From the NCBI RefSeq assembly GCF_004359215.1, contig NC_090623.1:1779838-1825658 (forward strand): a stretch of DNA of 45,821 nucleotides. Direction: 5' to 3'. The notes below the pieces were generated by a model. It worked only from the letters and a program-made list of their open reading frames with translations. It made no database searches and was not told where the DNA came from. The translations under genes and the position numbers were made by a program. This DNA is from Bremia lactucae (lineage: Eukaryota > Oomycota > Peronosporomycetes > Peronosporales > Peronosporaceae). Below, one piece after another: positions 19,592 through 30,600 of this stretch (within the stretch, counting starts at the first letter, position 1; each line of letters begins with the position of its first letter).

Positions 19592-21739
19592 ATGAATCGA
19601 CCCCATGCGTCTCGCTTTCGGTCGTCGCTGTTTGCATTGATTTTGCTACTACTAATGGACGAAGCACAATCCGAGACCTTTTCTACCTTTACATTCGCAA
19701 ACACTACTGTGGAAGCATCGACAGCCACTGACGTGGCGGTAGTCTCTGGGGCGAATACGACAGCAGAGGGTATTGCATTACCTCCTGCAGTTAATGCTTC
19801 CACGGCAGCACTGCCAGCAGCGTTCGAAGAAACGACGGGAATTTTAAATCTATCGGAAGACTCTACAATCGTTTCTATCGATCCGACTACCGAGGTTGAG
19901 ACACCGACTATAATCCCTGCAGCAATGGAGCCGCGAGAGTCAGTGCCAGTAGCTTTGGATGTACTCGAGCCTCTTACGGCAGCTCCAGAGGCAATGGAGC
20001 CTCCGACAGCACCACCACTGGTGGAAACCGTACCGCCAACAATAGCTATAGTGGCGACAGAACCTCCAACAACTGCTCCAGTAGCAACAGAACCTCCACC
20101 AATTGCTCCAGTAGCAACCGAGGCTCCACCAATTGCTCCTGTGGCAACAGCACCGCCAGTGGTGACTGAGATTCCTGCAGCCCCTCCTTTCGAAACAATT
20201 CTAGCAAGTCCAGCTGCTCCAGTCGACGTCGGTGTTCCTGAAACACGTCCTCTTCCTTTTGTAGTCCCACATCCCGACTTATTGACGTCAATAACTCCAG
20301 CACCAGCCAGTTTGCCACCAGATCGTCCTGCTAGCCAACCGTTTGTGCTTTTTCAACAACCCCCACTAACTCCAGACGTCGCCATTGAATCATCAACTAC
20401 GGCATCTCCGTTGTTGGAATCCAATACCCAAGCTGAAAAAAACCGGTCTTTTAAAAATATTGAATCGGATCTTTCCAATTCGAGTGATTCCGAGAACGAA
20501 GGGCAGCCTTTTGACGGCAGTGAAGATGGTAGTGACTCGGACGTTCCCGATGAGAGCCAAGTCGTAGAAGAGAAGAAGGACGAGAAAGGTTCGTCTTCCA
20601 ATGAAGAGGAGTTAGAGTTCTCTTCTAACGACAGTGGTGGAGATATGAGTCATTTTACATTGACTCCAATTACAGCAGATGATGTTGCGACAGAGGCTGA
20701 CCGGGATTCTTCTGATCCTACGGACAATAGTGAATCTGAATCCGTGCACGCGTCGACGTTATCGGGCAAGCGTAATTCCTTTGGTGGCTGGAAACTCGCG
20801 CTCGTAGTTGTCGCGGCAGTGTGCGTTGTGTTGATCTCCGTTTACTTTGGTCACAAGCGCTACGTCCGTAATGCAATGGCCAACAAACGCGATCGAGGAA
20901 GTTCCGAGCAACGCGCACTTGATTCGTTCTTTCGACAGAATCGTGTGACGGTCGCGCGTGACACGGGCGTGTCATCGAATCATTCGGTTCCAGACCCTCC
21001 GACACCACGCAGTCAAATTGTGGTGACCATGCCATTTAATACGTCGCATACATCCGACTACATGGTGGACTCGTCTAGTCACGTGTCGAATCGAAGGTCT
21101 CGACAAAGCATTTATGAGAGCACTTCGGCTCCTACGAAAACTACTCTCAACAATGAGTACAAATCCTACGCACGTTCGTCAAGTCCTTTTCGATTGGATT
21201 CGTCCTATGTCTACGCGTCAAAACCCTTGTATTCGGATGTAGGAGAAGAATCGATTTTGTTGACAGACAAAACAAAGTCACTTCTTCAATGTCCTTCGCG
21301 TGACGAGACGGTGGCGCACATGCATGAACGTGCGTCCGTTGCTAGTTCCATTGAAGAACCTCGGGATCCGTACCGCTTTAGTAGTCAATTTTCTGTCTTT
21401 GACTCGTCGTCTGCGATGTCTGTTGATAGTGACACGTATCGTTTAAGCACTCCGGTCCCTGACGCCCCCCGGGCCACGTCGTTACCAAAGTCGGAGTCGA
21501 ATCATAGTTACCCTAGCAATGGTCGTATGAGCGACACACGCAGTCAAATTAGTTTTGACGAGCGATTTCCGTCGGAACGCTCGCGCACTGATTCGTTGGG
21601 AACGGATTTGAGCGTGACGGACAGCTTTGTGACGATCGATTCTTTTCTCTCGGTAAATAGCTATGCGTCAGAGACAATTCAAGATACGGACGACGGTCGA
21701 GACTCGGATTCGTTCGTACGGAGAGAAAACGAATTTTAG
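19592..21739 (+). CDS. secreted-type single-pass membrane protein, Ser/Thr/Pro-rich ectodomain
   Basis: 715 residues from an ATG, intron-less. An N-terminal signal peptide is clear (basic MNRPHASRFRSS, hydrophobic LFALILLLL, likely cleavage after DEAQS at about 27). Residues ~28-290 are rich in Thr, Ala, Pro and Val, with N-glycosylation sequons and 10-residue repeats (APVATEPPPI, APVATEAPPI). An acidic Ser/Asp/Glu region follows (~290-345, for example EDGSDSDVPDE). One transmembrane helix lies at about 402-421 (LALVVVAAVCVVLISVYF), flanked by K on the outer side and HKRYVRNAMANKRDR on the inner side. The 290-residue tail is Ser/Arg-rich with several repeated SDTRSQI/TPRSQI-type motifs and many potential phosphorylation sites. 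This is the architecture of a mucin-like type I surface sensor. No named family is recognised, so function (cell-wall sensing or adhesion) is inference. It converges with the L28 gene 96 bp downstream. Confidence 0.8.
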   Translation: MNRPHASRFRSSLFALILLLLMDEAQSETFSTFTFANTTVEASTATDVAVVSGANTTAEGIALPPAVNASTAALPAAFEETTGILNLSEDSTIVSIDPTTEVETPTIIPAAMEPRESVPVALDVLEPLTAAPEAMEPPTAPPLVETVPPTIAIVATEPPTTAPVATEPPPIAPVATEAPPIAPVATAPPVVTEIPAAPPFETILASPAAPVDVGVPETRPLPFVVPHPDLLTSITPAPASLPPDRPASQPFVLFQQPPLTPDVAIESSTTASPLLESNTQAEKNRSFKNIESDLSNSSDSENEGQPFDGSEDGSDSDVPDESQVVEEKKDEKGSSSNEEELEFSSNDSGGDMSHFTLTPITADDVATEADRDSSDPTDNSESESVHASTLSGKRNSFGGWKLALVVVAAVCVVLISVYFGHKRYVRNAMANKRDRGSSEQRALDSFFRQNRVTVARDTGVSSNHSVPDPPTPRSQIVVTMPFNTSHTSDYMVDSSSHVSNRRSRQSIYESTSAPTKTTLNNEYKSYARSSSPFRLDSSYVYASKPLYSDVGEESILLTDKTKSLLQCPSRDETVAHMHERASVASSIEEPRDPYRFSSQFSVFDSSSAMSVDSDTYRLSTPVPDAPRATSLPKSESNHSYPSNGRMSDTRSQISFDERFPSERSRTDSLGTDLSVTDSFVTIDSFLSVNSYASETIQDTDDGRDSDSFVRRENEF
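20051..20160 (+). repeat. 30-bp coding minisatellite
   Basis: Units at 20051-20080, 20081-20110, 20111-20140 and a partial fourth (GTAGCAACAGAACCTCCACC-like), each coding one VATEPPxxAP repeat of the ectodomain. Copy number is likely variable between strains. Confidence 0.85.
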
Positions 21740-21835
21740 ACATTGATCAGTGCATGTCTTGCTAGCGTAACGTTTGTAACCTATTTAGAACCAAATCTTT
21801 GAAAAACAAGTCGTTCTTCGCTATGTGTATTGATT

Positions 21836-22195
21836 TTAAACTGTCGCGAGGGCCGCGACCACGCGATTGCGAGTTTGTAGCCCTTTCACACCGAGCTCAC
21901 GCTCATTCTTTAGGCTAAGGAGGTAATTATCAAGACCGCCAATCTTGTCTACGCAACGCAACGTGTGGGTCGTGACATTTAGCCCCACCTTTTCGTCCAG
22001 CGCCTCCGAGTAGAGAGTTTTCCATTGATGATTGACCTTCCATGCGCGGCGCGTGCGGCGCTTAGAAAAGGATACGTTGTTCCCAAATGACTTGTCGCGG
22101 CCTGCAAAGAGGCCTCGCTGAGCACGGCCAGACACATGCTGGCGCTTGGCCGCGCGCGTAAACGACTGGAGGAAGTGCATTGCCGTGGACGCCAT
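21836..22195 (-). CDS. mitochondrial large-subunit ribosomal protein bL28m
   Basis: 119 residues, start at ATG 22195-22193. The core GLFAGRDKSFGNNVSFSKRR, followed by TRRAWKVNHQ and then LNVTTHTLRCVDKIGGLDNY, is the L28 signature (GNN-S-S...R-W-x-N...LRV..IDK-GGLD). The N-terminus MASTAMHFLQSFTRAAKRQ is basic, Ser/Thr-containing and lacks acidic residues, as for a mitochondrial targeting peptide. The protein binds 23S-type rRNA in the mitochondrial ribosome. Length is normal for the family. Tail-to-tail with the membrane protein gene (96 bp) and head-to-head with the effector gene (298 bp to its ATG), so the two promoters share that interval. It is a conserved single-copy gene and a good synteny anchor. 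Confidence 0.9.
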   Translation of the reverse strand: MASTAMHFLQSFTRAAKRQHVSGRAQRGLFAGRDKSFGNNVSFSKRRTRRAWKVNHQWKTLYSEALDEKVGLNVTTHTLRCVDKIGGLDNYLLSLKNERELGVKGLQTRNRVVAALATV

Positions 22196-22440
22196 TATTT
22201 GGAAGCAAAATCCAATCGGAGAGCGACGAAAGAAGGTTATAATCCAATATTCTTAGAGAGAAGGATGACTGCAGACAAAGTATATATCTGATACATGGTA
22301 GAAAAAATGTAAGATTTTTAAATTTATCTTTGCACCGTCGACCCTTTTAAATATCAAATATTAATTGCTGCAGGCCTGATATCTACTCCGCAAGATAAAT
22401 ATACTATATCCTAAAGGTACAATAATTGGTTATAGGCTAT

Positions 22441-22493
22441 TCTACTTTCAAATTTTATTGATATTCATCGCTTTCAATTCCGTTTTTCTGGCA
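22441..22493 (+). promoter_or_regulatory. candidate core promoter of the 22494 effector gene
   Basis: TTCTACTTTCAAATTTT (about 22441-22457) lies 37 bp before the ATG and resembles the oomycete Inr-FPR composite (initiator CAWTTT with flanking CAAATTTT). Weak evidence only. Confidence 0.3.
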
Positions 22494-24212
22494 ATGCTCC
22501 AACACTTTTTCTGCGCTCTCTGTGTCTTGGCGTTGCTGGCATGTCTTCATTTTGTCGCAGCGGCTGCTGTGGCCAATCGACCTTTATTAAAAATGCAGCA
22601 GAATCGATCCCTCGCTTCATCTGTTAAAGGTGTAAAAGGACTTATTGACGTTTTTGGTAGCACTTTGCCGAAAACTGCTGTCGTGGGAAACGATCTTCTT
22701 AGAATCGAAGGTGATGTTAAGAATAGTGTGAAAAACGCAGTGGAGTCGTGGAGTACCATTTCGTCGAATTTTCTCAAGATGACGTTGGACGAAGAAAACC
22801 TAAAGACAATCGAAGGCAACGTTTTGGCGAGCAAGGCCTTTAGAAGACACATTCTTAAATATCTTGAAGCGTCCCAACACAATGAATTGGCTTTGAAAGT
22901 GATGGCTGGTGCTTTAGACACTCACTATGGTACCAAAATGCTGGCCACGCATTTAATCGAAGTCGAGTACAATAACAACTACTTCTCGCCGAATATTGTA
23001 CCTCATCTCAAAAACGCCATCTTTTTCCATTGGAAACAGACAAACTCTGTCGAAAACTTCCGTTTGAAGCTTAACTTCAATACGGAAAAAGCAAATGGTG
23101 TCCTCGACCATAGATTGTGGTGGTTATTTATCGAGTTTGAAGCACCTCACATCTCTGCAGATACACGCACAATGCTTCATCAATACCAACACTTGCAAAC
23201 GACAGAGCTGCTAGTCAAAGGTTTACTTATGGCTGAACCAAATCCTGATATAGCGACTTATCCTCAAAAAATGTTGCTGAAAGTGTTAACCGACTGGGAA
23301 GATAACAACCCCAAGTCGCTGCAAGATGCACATGCATTTTTCATGTCAGCAACAAACGATCCAACGTCAGTATCATTCGCGTGGCTTTTAAAGTACGCCC
23401 GTCTAAAGGAAATGCCCATATTGTCTGGGAAACCGATGCGAGTTTTGTCATTAATTGACGATATACATCTGGAAGAAGCGTTTAAATACGCCAAAACAGC
23501 AAACATTCAAAAAATAGTTGGTAAAAAGATGGCATATGTCTGGAATCTAAAGGGTTTGTCGCTCTTCCAGGTCAAGAGTATCCTTGATCGTCTCACGAAG
23601 AATCAAGCTTTGTCGGATGTAAAGGTTACCGTACTGCTTGCGTTTGTGTCCTACTCTCAGCAACGGAATGCCGCTAAAAAATTGTATACTCAGCTTCAAC
23701 GCTGGTTTGGCAGGAAAGAGGTTTTGCGATTATTTTTCGATGATACGTTGGGCTTTGATATGAGTTTGAAAGAGCTTTTTCGAAAGCTGGAAGAATTACA
23801 AGTTGCGGATTGGGAAAAGTTTATACTTAAGGACATTGTCAATGATTTTCAACTTCAAGATGCGGGGGAGACAATTTTCGAGACTTCTAAATTGTTGGTC
23901 TTGCTTAAACTTGCAATTCGAAAGATGCGCGAAAACGAAGACGAAGTCATGGCTTCACAAACGCTCTGCGTACTTTTAAAAGAAAATTTAGGAGCGCAGT
24001 ATGATTCTGCTCTGCTTTTGGCGAACGCAAATACAATCTCTTCGATCTCTGTTTTGAACCCAGCGGTGAAAGAGTGGTTGCATTTCTTTCAGCAATTAGA
24101 CGAAGGCAAGCTTTCTGAAGACTTGGCCAGTAAGATGTCGGACAAATATGTTTCGTTGTTGGAAACATTAAAGAAATTAAAGCAAGAGCCAATACTCCAT
24201 CGCAGTTTCTAG
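22494..24212 (+). CDS. RXLR-like, WY-fold type secreted effector candidate
   Basis: 572 residues from ATG 22494. The open frame extends 12 codons upstream, but only to a TTG; from the ATG a signal peptide is immediate (MLQHFFCALCVLALLACLHF, cleavage near AAAAVA-N at 27/28). After it come RPLLK and NRSLAS (37-42), a degenerate RXLR position; there is no EER. The rest is almost all alpha-helical with spaced Trp and Tyr/Phe residues in WY-like helix bundles, for example LLKVLTDWEDNNPKSLQDA, VWNLKGLSLFQVKSILDRL and LQRWFGRKEVLRLFFDD, the spacing seen in tandem LWY effectors of Phytophthora and downy mildews. Such proteins are secreted and act inside host cells on immune signalling (family knowledge; target unknown). 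Distantly similar in build to the gene at 34561. No intron and no frame damage, so it is probably functional. Lacking a clear RXLR-EER, it might instead be another secreted helical protein. Confidence 0.75.
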   Translation: MLQHFFCALCVLALLACLHFVAAAAVANRPLLKMQQNRSLASSVKGVKGLIDVFGSTLPKTAVVGNDLLRIEGDVKNSVKNAVESWSTISSNFLKMTLDEENLKTIEGNVLASKAFRRHILKYLEASQHNELALKVMAGALDTHYGTKMLATHLIEVEYNNNYFSPNIVPHLKNAIFFHWKQTNSVENFRLKLNFNTEKANGVLDHRLWWLFIEFEAPHISADTRTMLHQYQHLQTTELLVKGLLMAEPNPDIATYPQKMLLKVLTDWEDNNPKSLQDAHAFFMSATNDPTSVSFAWLLKYARLKEMPILSGKPMRVLSLIDDIHLEEAFKYAKTANIQKIVGKKMAYVWNLKGLSLFQVKSILDRLTKNQALSDVKVTVLLAFVSYSQQRNAAKKLYTQLQRWFGRKEVLRLFFDDTLGFDMSLKELFRKLEELQVADWEKFILKDIVNDFQLQDAGETIFETSKLLVLLKLAIRKMRENEDEVMASQTLCVLLKENLGAQYDSALLLANANTISSISVLNPAVKEWLHFFQQLDEGKLSEDLASKMSDKYVSLLETLKKLKQEPILHRSF

Positions 24213-24494
24213 CCGTGGACCACTCACTGACCCTTATCTCCCTCCAAACATCATTACGATAGTATGACCGGTAATAGGTTTGAAGGAATTCCCGATTAAC
24301 TAATACCTATCATTTGCATGTACTGTGATGAGGAGTGCATTGTTACTGCTTACTCAATTTGGCCAAACATGGGCTGCAACCTTGGCGTTCGTTCCCTCCT
24401 TAGGCAATTAGATTGTACGAAAAGAAATACAAGATTCACTCTGGTCTTGAATTGATAAATACGAAGCTGACCATTAGGCTTTAATTGCGTTGTT
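24213..24494 (+). other. intergenic or very degraded linker of the dynein pseudogene
   Basis: No gene. Starting near 24340, traces in shifting frames (LLRQLDCTKRN) may belong to the end of the dynein linker domain, but they are too weak to call. Confidence 0.3.
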
Positions 24495-26990
24495 TAAAAG
24501 ATTATCCATGGTTGGATCCCATGCGTCATTACTTTCAGGTCAATCGACCGTGAAGGTGCTGATGCCGTAAATATTGGGAGTCATCCGAGTCCAAGCGGAA
24601 GAATGCACGCAAACCCAACGATCCATTGCGTCTAACTCGCTGCCATCCTTTAATCCAACGAGACAGCCCCGTTAAAGCAGGTAATTGTCAAAATCGTTAT
24701 CACCAGCTCGATATGAATTTAAGTGTTTTGAAATCGGTGCGAGACTTCGGCAAACTTCATTAGAAACGTTGCTATCTTACATTGACACAGGTGCAAATTT
24801 TGGGATGGGCGCTTTTGCATTTAGCCTTTCCGGCACAGGTAAGCATATTGGCTAAAACTTAAGGATTTCATTTAGGTCGCTTTGTGTTGGCATTCAATTG
24901 TGATAAGCATTTTATATTCCAAGCGAGGGCCCAATTTTTTATCGGCTGTGTGAAGTAAGTAGTTAATTGTCTTTCAAAGCGCGCGCTTTCTGCCGTGTCC
25001 TAGCAAATGTTGTAGAGCGTCGTATTTTTAGATTTTAAAAGCTGCTGTCAAGTTGCAGGCACTTACGAGTGACAGCAGCCCCGCCATCACCATAACTTTA
25101 TTGGAAAAATGATAGAATTAAATCAGGTTGTGAGCATATTCGGGACGATGAAACTAGGCTACGTTGTCAAACTTTACCGATAACTGAAATCAACTGCAAT
25201 GGTTCTTTTGAATTCCGAATGGATTGCGCAAGTGATGCTAATAACTCACATTTACGATGACTACGGAAAGCGTGCGTTGACGAGCGTGCTTGTAAGTTTC
25301 GGTCAGCTCAAGCGAAAAAGGACTCAATTGTTGGGTCAAGCAAATAATAAAGATTATTATTTAATTTCATTACTAACACCAAATATTGCATAAACTCGTT
25401 CAAACACCTGGATTTGTAAGGGTGGATTCCGGGCACTTTGGCTTAATGTGTTGAAGAAGGCATTATGAGTAAATTTTGGACTGGCAAAACGAAATTCCGC
25501 TTTAAATGGCCAATGGGTCGAAAAGACATTGCAGCTGTATTGCGCCATGTCGCTTTGCCACGGTGTGGTGCTAGTAGGCGCGTATAAAGAGGAAAGATTT
25601 AAGCGCATGGTGCATGCTGAGGATCAATGCAGTTTGAGCGGAGCACATGCGATTTTTTTACTCGAAGGCTTTCTAGTACGAGCGTGTATATGGTGTAATA
25701 CAGTTCTTGAATGGCATGAAAGCGTGTTTACACATTTGCTTTGATGAGTACTCAATAGCGTGAGATGAAAGTGAGTCACTGCATTTTTTGATGGGGCGAC
25801 GAATCCTCCAAAGATTTGGAATATGATGGAAAAAGACTTTAGATTGGGGTAGTGTAAGTCGCCGTGGTATGGTCTTTCTTTCGCACGATACATTCTAAAC
25901 GGGCCATATCGTCGAGCACTTCTTGTTGTAATTGTTGGATGACGTGTCCATCGTTTCGTCCTTCTTACTTTAATCAAGTGACAGTGAGCTCGCGAACACT
26001 TATGTCAATCTCTTGCGAGACTTAATCGTTCGTGACGATGTCATGTCCTCTCTGATCGAAATTTGCTCAGAATAAGCAATTGATTAAGTGCACAATATGA
26101 AGGTAACTGCACTACGTCATATAATATATATATTTACGTGACTTGAACGGTTTTTTCCTAAGCATTCTTGAATACAACGGCGACCATTCTGATTTTCCAA
26201 TGTCGAATAAGCAGGCGTCTCATTACTGCTCAAAGTGATTGGTATCTATAATATTGTGGGGCTTTGAGGCTCGATCGTATCGAATGAATTTTTGTGATTT
26301 TTCATTAAAATTGCTTGAAAGTCGCTTGAATCTCCCTCTTTTGGCGACATCTGATTAAGACAATAGTCTGCTTGAGTACGGAGTCAATATCGAAGACGGC
26401 AATTGGCGTTCGTGGGTGCGATCTATTTCGCAGCTGGACCTCGAGAGCTTCCAATAATTTTACAGCTGAGGCTGTGATGGCAGTAGTATAAACGATGTGT
26501 CACTTAGAGCTCTTTCAGAATGGCTTTCGCAGCACCTTCTACTTGTTTTGGCAGCGGCAAGACGATGACTTAAACTTTAACGATTCACTAGCCTTCAGAA
26601 TTTGAAATGCAAGTCTCAATTTCTTGCCTGGCATTTCACCCGATCTATTTGAGAATCCATTCTTTGTGCTACGAGTGCAAGCGCTCACCTAATGAAATGA
26701 TAATGACGCCCAATGCAGCAGAAAATGGGTTGTCGTTTTCTGTGATGATATCGATACCACGCGTTGTGTTCGATTTGTGTAGAACCCAACGCGTGGTACT
26801 ATATTTACGAGAGCACATCGAACAAATAAGTTTGGGCTCCGTGGTAAGCACAGATGTGAAAAAGGGCGCCAAGAAACCAAAATCTCGTTTTTTTCGCAAG
26901 CAGTATGAACGTAGATCGGTCAGTGGATGATGTGGAATAATTGCACGTTTTAACTGGGTCCGGTCTACATTAGCGCAATGATTGTAGACC
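24495..26990 (+). pseudogene. cytoplasmic dynein heavy chain pseudogene, linker end to AAA3
   Basis: Read across frames, conserved dynein-1 heavy chain motifs appear in the correct order. DYPWLDPMRHYFQ (24497-24537; family: FEWL.QMRFYFD). YEFKCFEIGARLRQTSLE (from 24712). A P-loop relic GTGK (24832-24843). HLGRFVLAFNCDK then FQA (24869-24925). VSIFGTMKLGY (about 25125-25160). YDDYGKRALTSVLVSFGQLK (25253-25312). AAA2 QLYCAMSLCHGVVLVG (25532-25579). FFDGATNPPKIWNMMEKD (25784-25837). SRRGMVFLS (about 25856-25882). EYGVNIEDGNWRSW (26374-26415). AAA3 Walker A GSGKTMT (26550-26570). Walker B WVVVFCDDID (26726-26755). TQRVVLYLREHIEQ (26787-26828). Frameshifts, stops and deletions are everywhere, so it cannot encode protein. 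GRFVL.FNCD..F.FQA favours cytoplasmic dynein 1 over axonemal or IFT dyneins. In life the protein is the minus-end microtubule motor. Confidence 0.93.
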
Positions 26991-27639
26991 ATTGTAGACC
27001 ATGAAAGGCTAAAATGTACTGCACACGAAAGAGGGTTGGCTCGAGATGCTTGCTGACTATTGCTTCATTCCAAAAAATTATTTGTATCGTGATCAACAAT
27101 GATCGTGGCGACAAGTATACAGTCTGAACGCTATATGATTTTATTTAGTGCACTCTGTAGTGTCAGTTGCAGCAATCATAACGCGCAATCGAGGCAAACC
27201 TTGGAATGAAGTAGCTACGATATCCACGGTTTCAATTCGGCCCTAGCTTTATCTCAAATGAAAGGCACTTAGCATTGTGACGATTTATGTAGGGCACGGC
27301 GGAAGGCAGGACGCAAGCCAAGCAGATGCCTTGTAATGAATGTGAAGCACATTTGAGTTAAATAAAATGGACTACGACGAGCTGAAATTGGATAAGGAAG
27401 TGGCATTAACAGCCGTTGGAAAAAAAAGCAGCAGTGAAATGTTTTAAACGAGAAATTGCTAACGGCTTGTTATGATTGCATTTCGATAACGCGAAGCAAC
27501 TCGACAGCAAATTCATGCTACAACAACTTGAAACGTTTGCGGCCTTTTCAAGCAAGAGTTGTGTCTCAGGCACCTGCAGTCATCTCGTGCTGACGAAGCG
27601 CCACGGAGATATACGTGTACAAGGAGGAAGCATTGCTTG
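26991..27639. other. junction zone between the two dynein pieces
   Basis: No gene. The inversion breakpoint must lie here or just beside it. Traces on either strand are too degraded to assign. A small tandem repeat of ATTGTAGACC occurs at about 26981-27000. Confidence 0.4.
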
Positions 27640-30600
27640 TCAAATTTTATGATTGTTGAAACAAATCAAACTTTTTTTAATTTGGAGACTACAGGATTCA
27701 TCCACGTGTCGAAGAATTATCTCGTCACACATTGGGATGCTTTGCAATTCATTGTACAAGCTCTTGACTGCAGCAAGATGAAGCTGGTAGCTTAAGTACT
27801 TGTTGCACCTCAAATATACCCCCTCGAGTATCCTATGCGGCCATGACCTTGTAAAGGTACTGTTGGGACTTGAGGCACACAATGCTGGTAATACATTGTC
27901 GATGACTACTATGCCAAGAAATTACATGATGTGGCAACAGCTATACGCTTACATATGGATGACAACGATTCGTACCGTCGCTATTAGCACACATTATACT
28001 GAAAAATACATATGTGCAGACACAAGTAGTAATTACTACGATGCAGATATCTTGCAAATTTCGTCTGCATGGAGCTAATTTAATTGTTTTGTCCCGACAA
28101 GTGAACATTTTTCTTTGCGCGATGCCGTTGTCCACTATAAGATATTTGTGATGTCATTCGATGTTTGACGCAAAATAAAATCTCCTATCCGAACAAAGAT
28201 ATTTCCGATAATGGGTGTCAGACTTTCGGGCTCCCATTACATCCATTGATTCATTGAGCTGCTATTGAACTCTGCTAGGGTAAACCACAGAACATAACGA
28301 GTCTTGTAGCTAGCCCATACCTTCAATATGCTCTTCGTATGCGTCTGGACCGAAACTTTTTCCCATAGCTCAACTAGATAAGTGGTCATCGTCAATTTGA
28401 AAGCCTCGAATCGCGACTCGTATGTTATTTAAACGCTTTTAGTGCCGCATTTGTCTTTCATTGCTCTGCACGCAGCAGCTTAAAGCGCATATCATAGACT
28501 AATACGCACTTTTGCGACCGATTTCTTGGGTGATTGGTTGCCGTTTTACTCCGTGACGGCCTTTTCTTAATTTGCTGTCCAGAATTCATCCATTTCCAGG
28601 CCAGTAGCTATGGCGACTGGCTATTTGTTGCAGCTATTTCACATTCTAAAACTCTGGATAAAAGCTTTCTGCTCTCTCCTACGTTTGTCAGCGCTAATTA
28701 AATTGCGGAAAAACGGTTCCACTGCTTTTAAGTAGGCGCTCTCTTCATATAATTACACAGCATTCTCCATTTACATCGCATCTAAAGCATGTCTTAAATT
28801 GGCGTAATAGCAGCCACTACTTGCTCAGTAACTGCTTCACAAGAACGTTGCTCTAAAAAGCGTTCGCTAGGATGATATACTTAGCTTGTGTATGTTTACA
28901 GACCAGCGTCTAACGACACGGCAGAATCACACTGCCCGTATCGTGCAGAAGCTTCCGAGTAAGCGCAACAGGCGCAAAATTGGCTTGGAGATTACTTACG
29001 TCTGCAGTTCAATGGTCGGCAGCTTTTGACGCACGTTCTTCCTTTACTTCGTCAACTTTGTCCACCTTGTCGACGTATTTGCTTGAATGATCTGCCGCTG
29101 TCGAGCTGGTATCTGTTCCGAGTTAAAGTTTACTACCAAAGAAATAAAGTCACCATAAGGACAAAATGTCGTGAGAGGATGGAGCAGAAGTAGAAGCGTG
29201 CTAGGACTTCGATATCATCAAGTTGTGCCTTTCGAATCAAATTTACAAACACCTGAGCATCAAAAAGTTGACTCGGTTTGTGCAAACTCAGCCTCAATGA
29301 TGATATTCTGCGAGCAAATTCCTTAATCCTCGCTTGCACCAATCTGCCATTATTTCCTTCTTTTTCGCTTAAGCTTCATTTTGCTTTTGCACCATTGCTA
29401 AAGCTTTTCATTCGCTTCCACATCCTTTCCTTGCGTTCATGTTCGTTGACACTAAGGTGGCCTTGCAGCTCCGCAACTTGCTCACGTGTAGCCCACAATG
29501 ATGGCACACCTACATTCTCTAGTAAGTTGCTAACCTTCAAACTGCGCACGCTTCTTAGAGAACGATGCCATGAAATGACAATTAACATAACGATGTCCTT
29601 ACGAGAGATGTGTATTAAAGATCATGTGATGCTTTTGAACACGTTGCAAGTAAAGTTAAATAGCATGATGGAAGGGATTACTACTAACTAGCACGTCACG
29701 GAATGTTCCAGTGACACTAAGCGGAATCAGCTTCACCAAGATTCAGCAGCATCATCGGGAATAAGAACCTTCCATGGACCCAGCGAGATCAAGCGTATTC
29801 GTCAATTCATATGCCATATGTGCCAATGCGTTATCAATCGGCGTACCACGTATGCTATAATAGAGCTAGAGAGATATTCCTACGATATTGGAAGCCTCCT
29901 GAAGCAAGGTTCATGGTAAACATTAAGGGAAAAAAAAATCTCGCTAAAAAAGACCTGCTTCATCAAGCAGCAATGTAGTTCGTCTTTAGAATTATCCACT
30001 GTTACACACAACGCTTTACAGCTTAACAACAAGCTTGTATGAGTGAGGTGATCATCATCTTTGAACAAACTAGGCACATCGCCCGAGGCAAGTAATGCAT
30101 TCATACACTTCAGAAATGCAGATTCCAGCACATTTAATTCGTCAAAGATGAAGCAGATTTTCTCGGCTTCACAGCCACACTGCGTAAGCACAACACGAAG
30201 ATTATCGAAATTGTACAATGTATAGTTCCAGGATTAACTTGATTTAAAATTTACATTCGATACATTCAACTAACAAGGTGAGGCACGACAGTATTTTCTA
30301 AAGGCCTTTTCTTCAACAAGAAGCATGTGGCCAGTGGCTGTTAAAGTACGCGATCAATGCGAAGTTCATGGTCGATGACGGATGAATTAACCACAAGCTG
30401 GAAATTAAGCTCTTGTTTATTGAAACACGGAAGGCGAGCACAAAAACCATCACTTTCGACCATCCGTCGTCACCAGGCCATCCATTAAATGTCGTAAAGC
30501 TACGTCAAGGCCATATCGACTAGTAATTCAAGGTCAATTTCGTATTCCAATGATATCAAAGCTTCGTACAGCTTACGCATCCATACCGACAGCTTAAAAA

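Noticed and set aside
22458..22493. Upstream extension of the effector frame
   Set aside because: It would start at TTG; the ATG at 22494 gives a clean signal peptide.
24832..24876. Intron with GT...AG after the AAA1 P-loop relic
   Set aside because: GGTAAGC...TTTAGG could be a splice pair, but HLGRFVL is encoded across the supposed acceptor and residual coding matches lie inside the interval; degraded exon is simpler.
26607..26930. Plus-strand 107-codon frame as a separate small gene
   Set aside because: Its peptides fit dynein AAA3 (YECKRSPNEMIMTPNAAENG, TQRVVLYLREHIEQ) together with pieces in the other frames, so it is part of the pseudogene.
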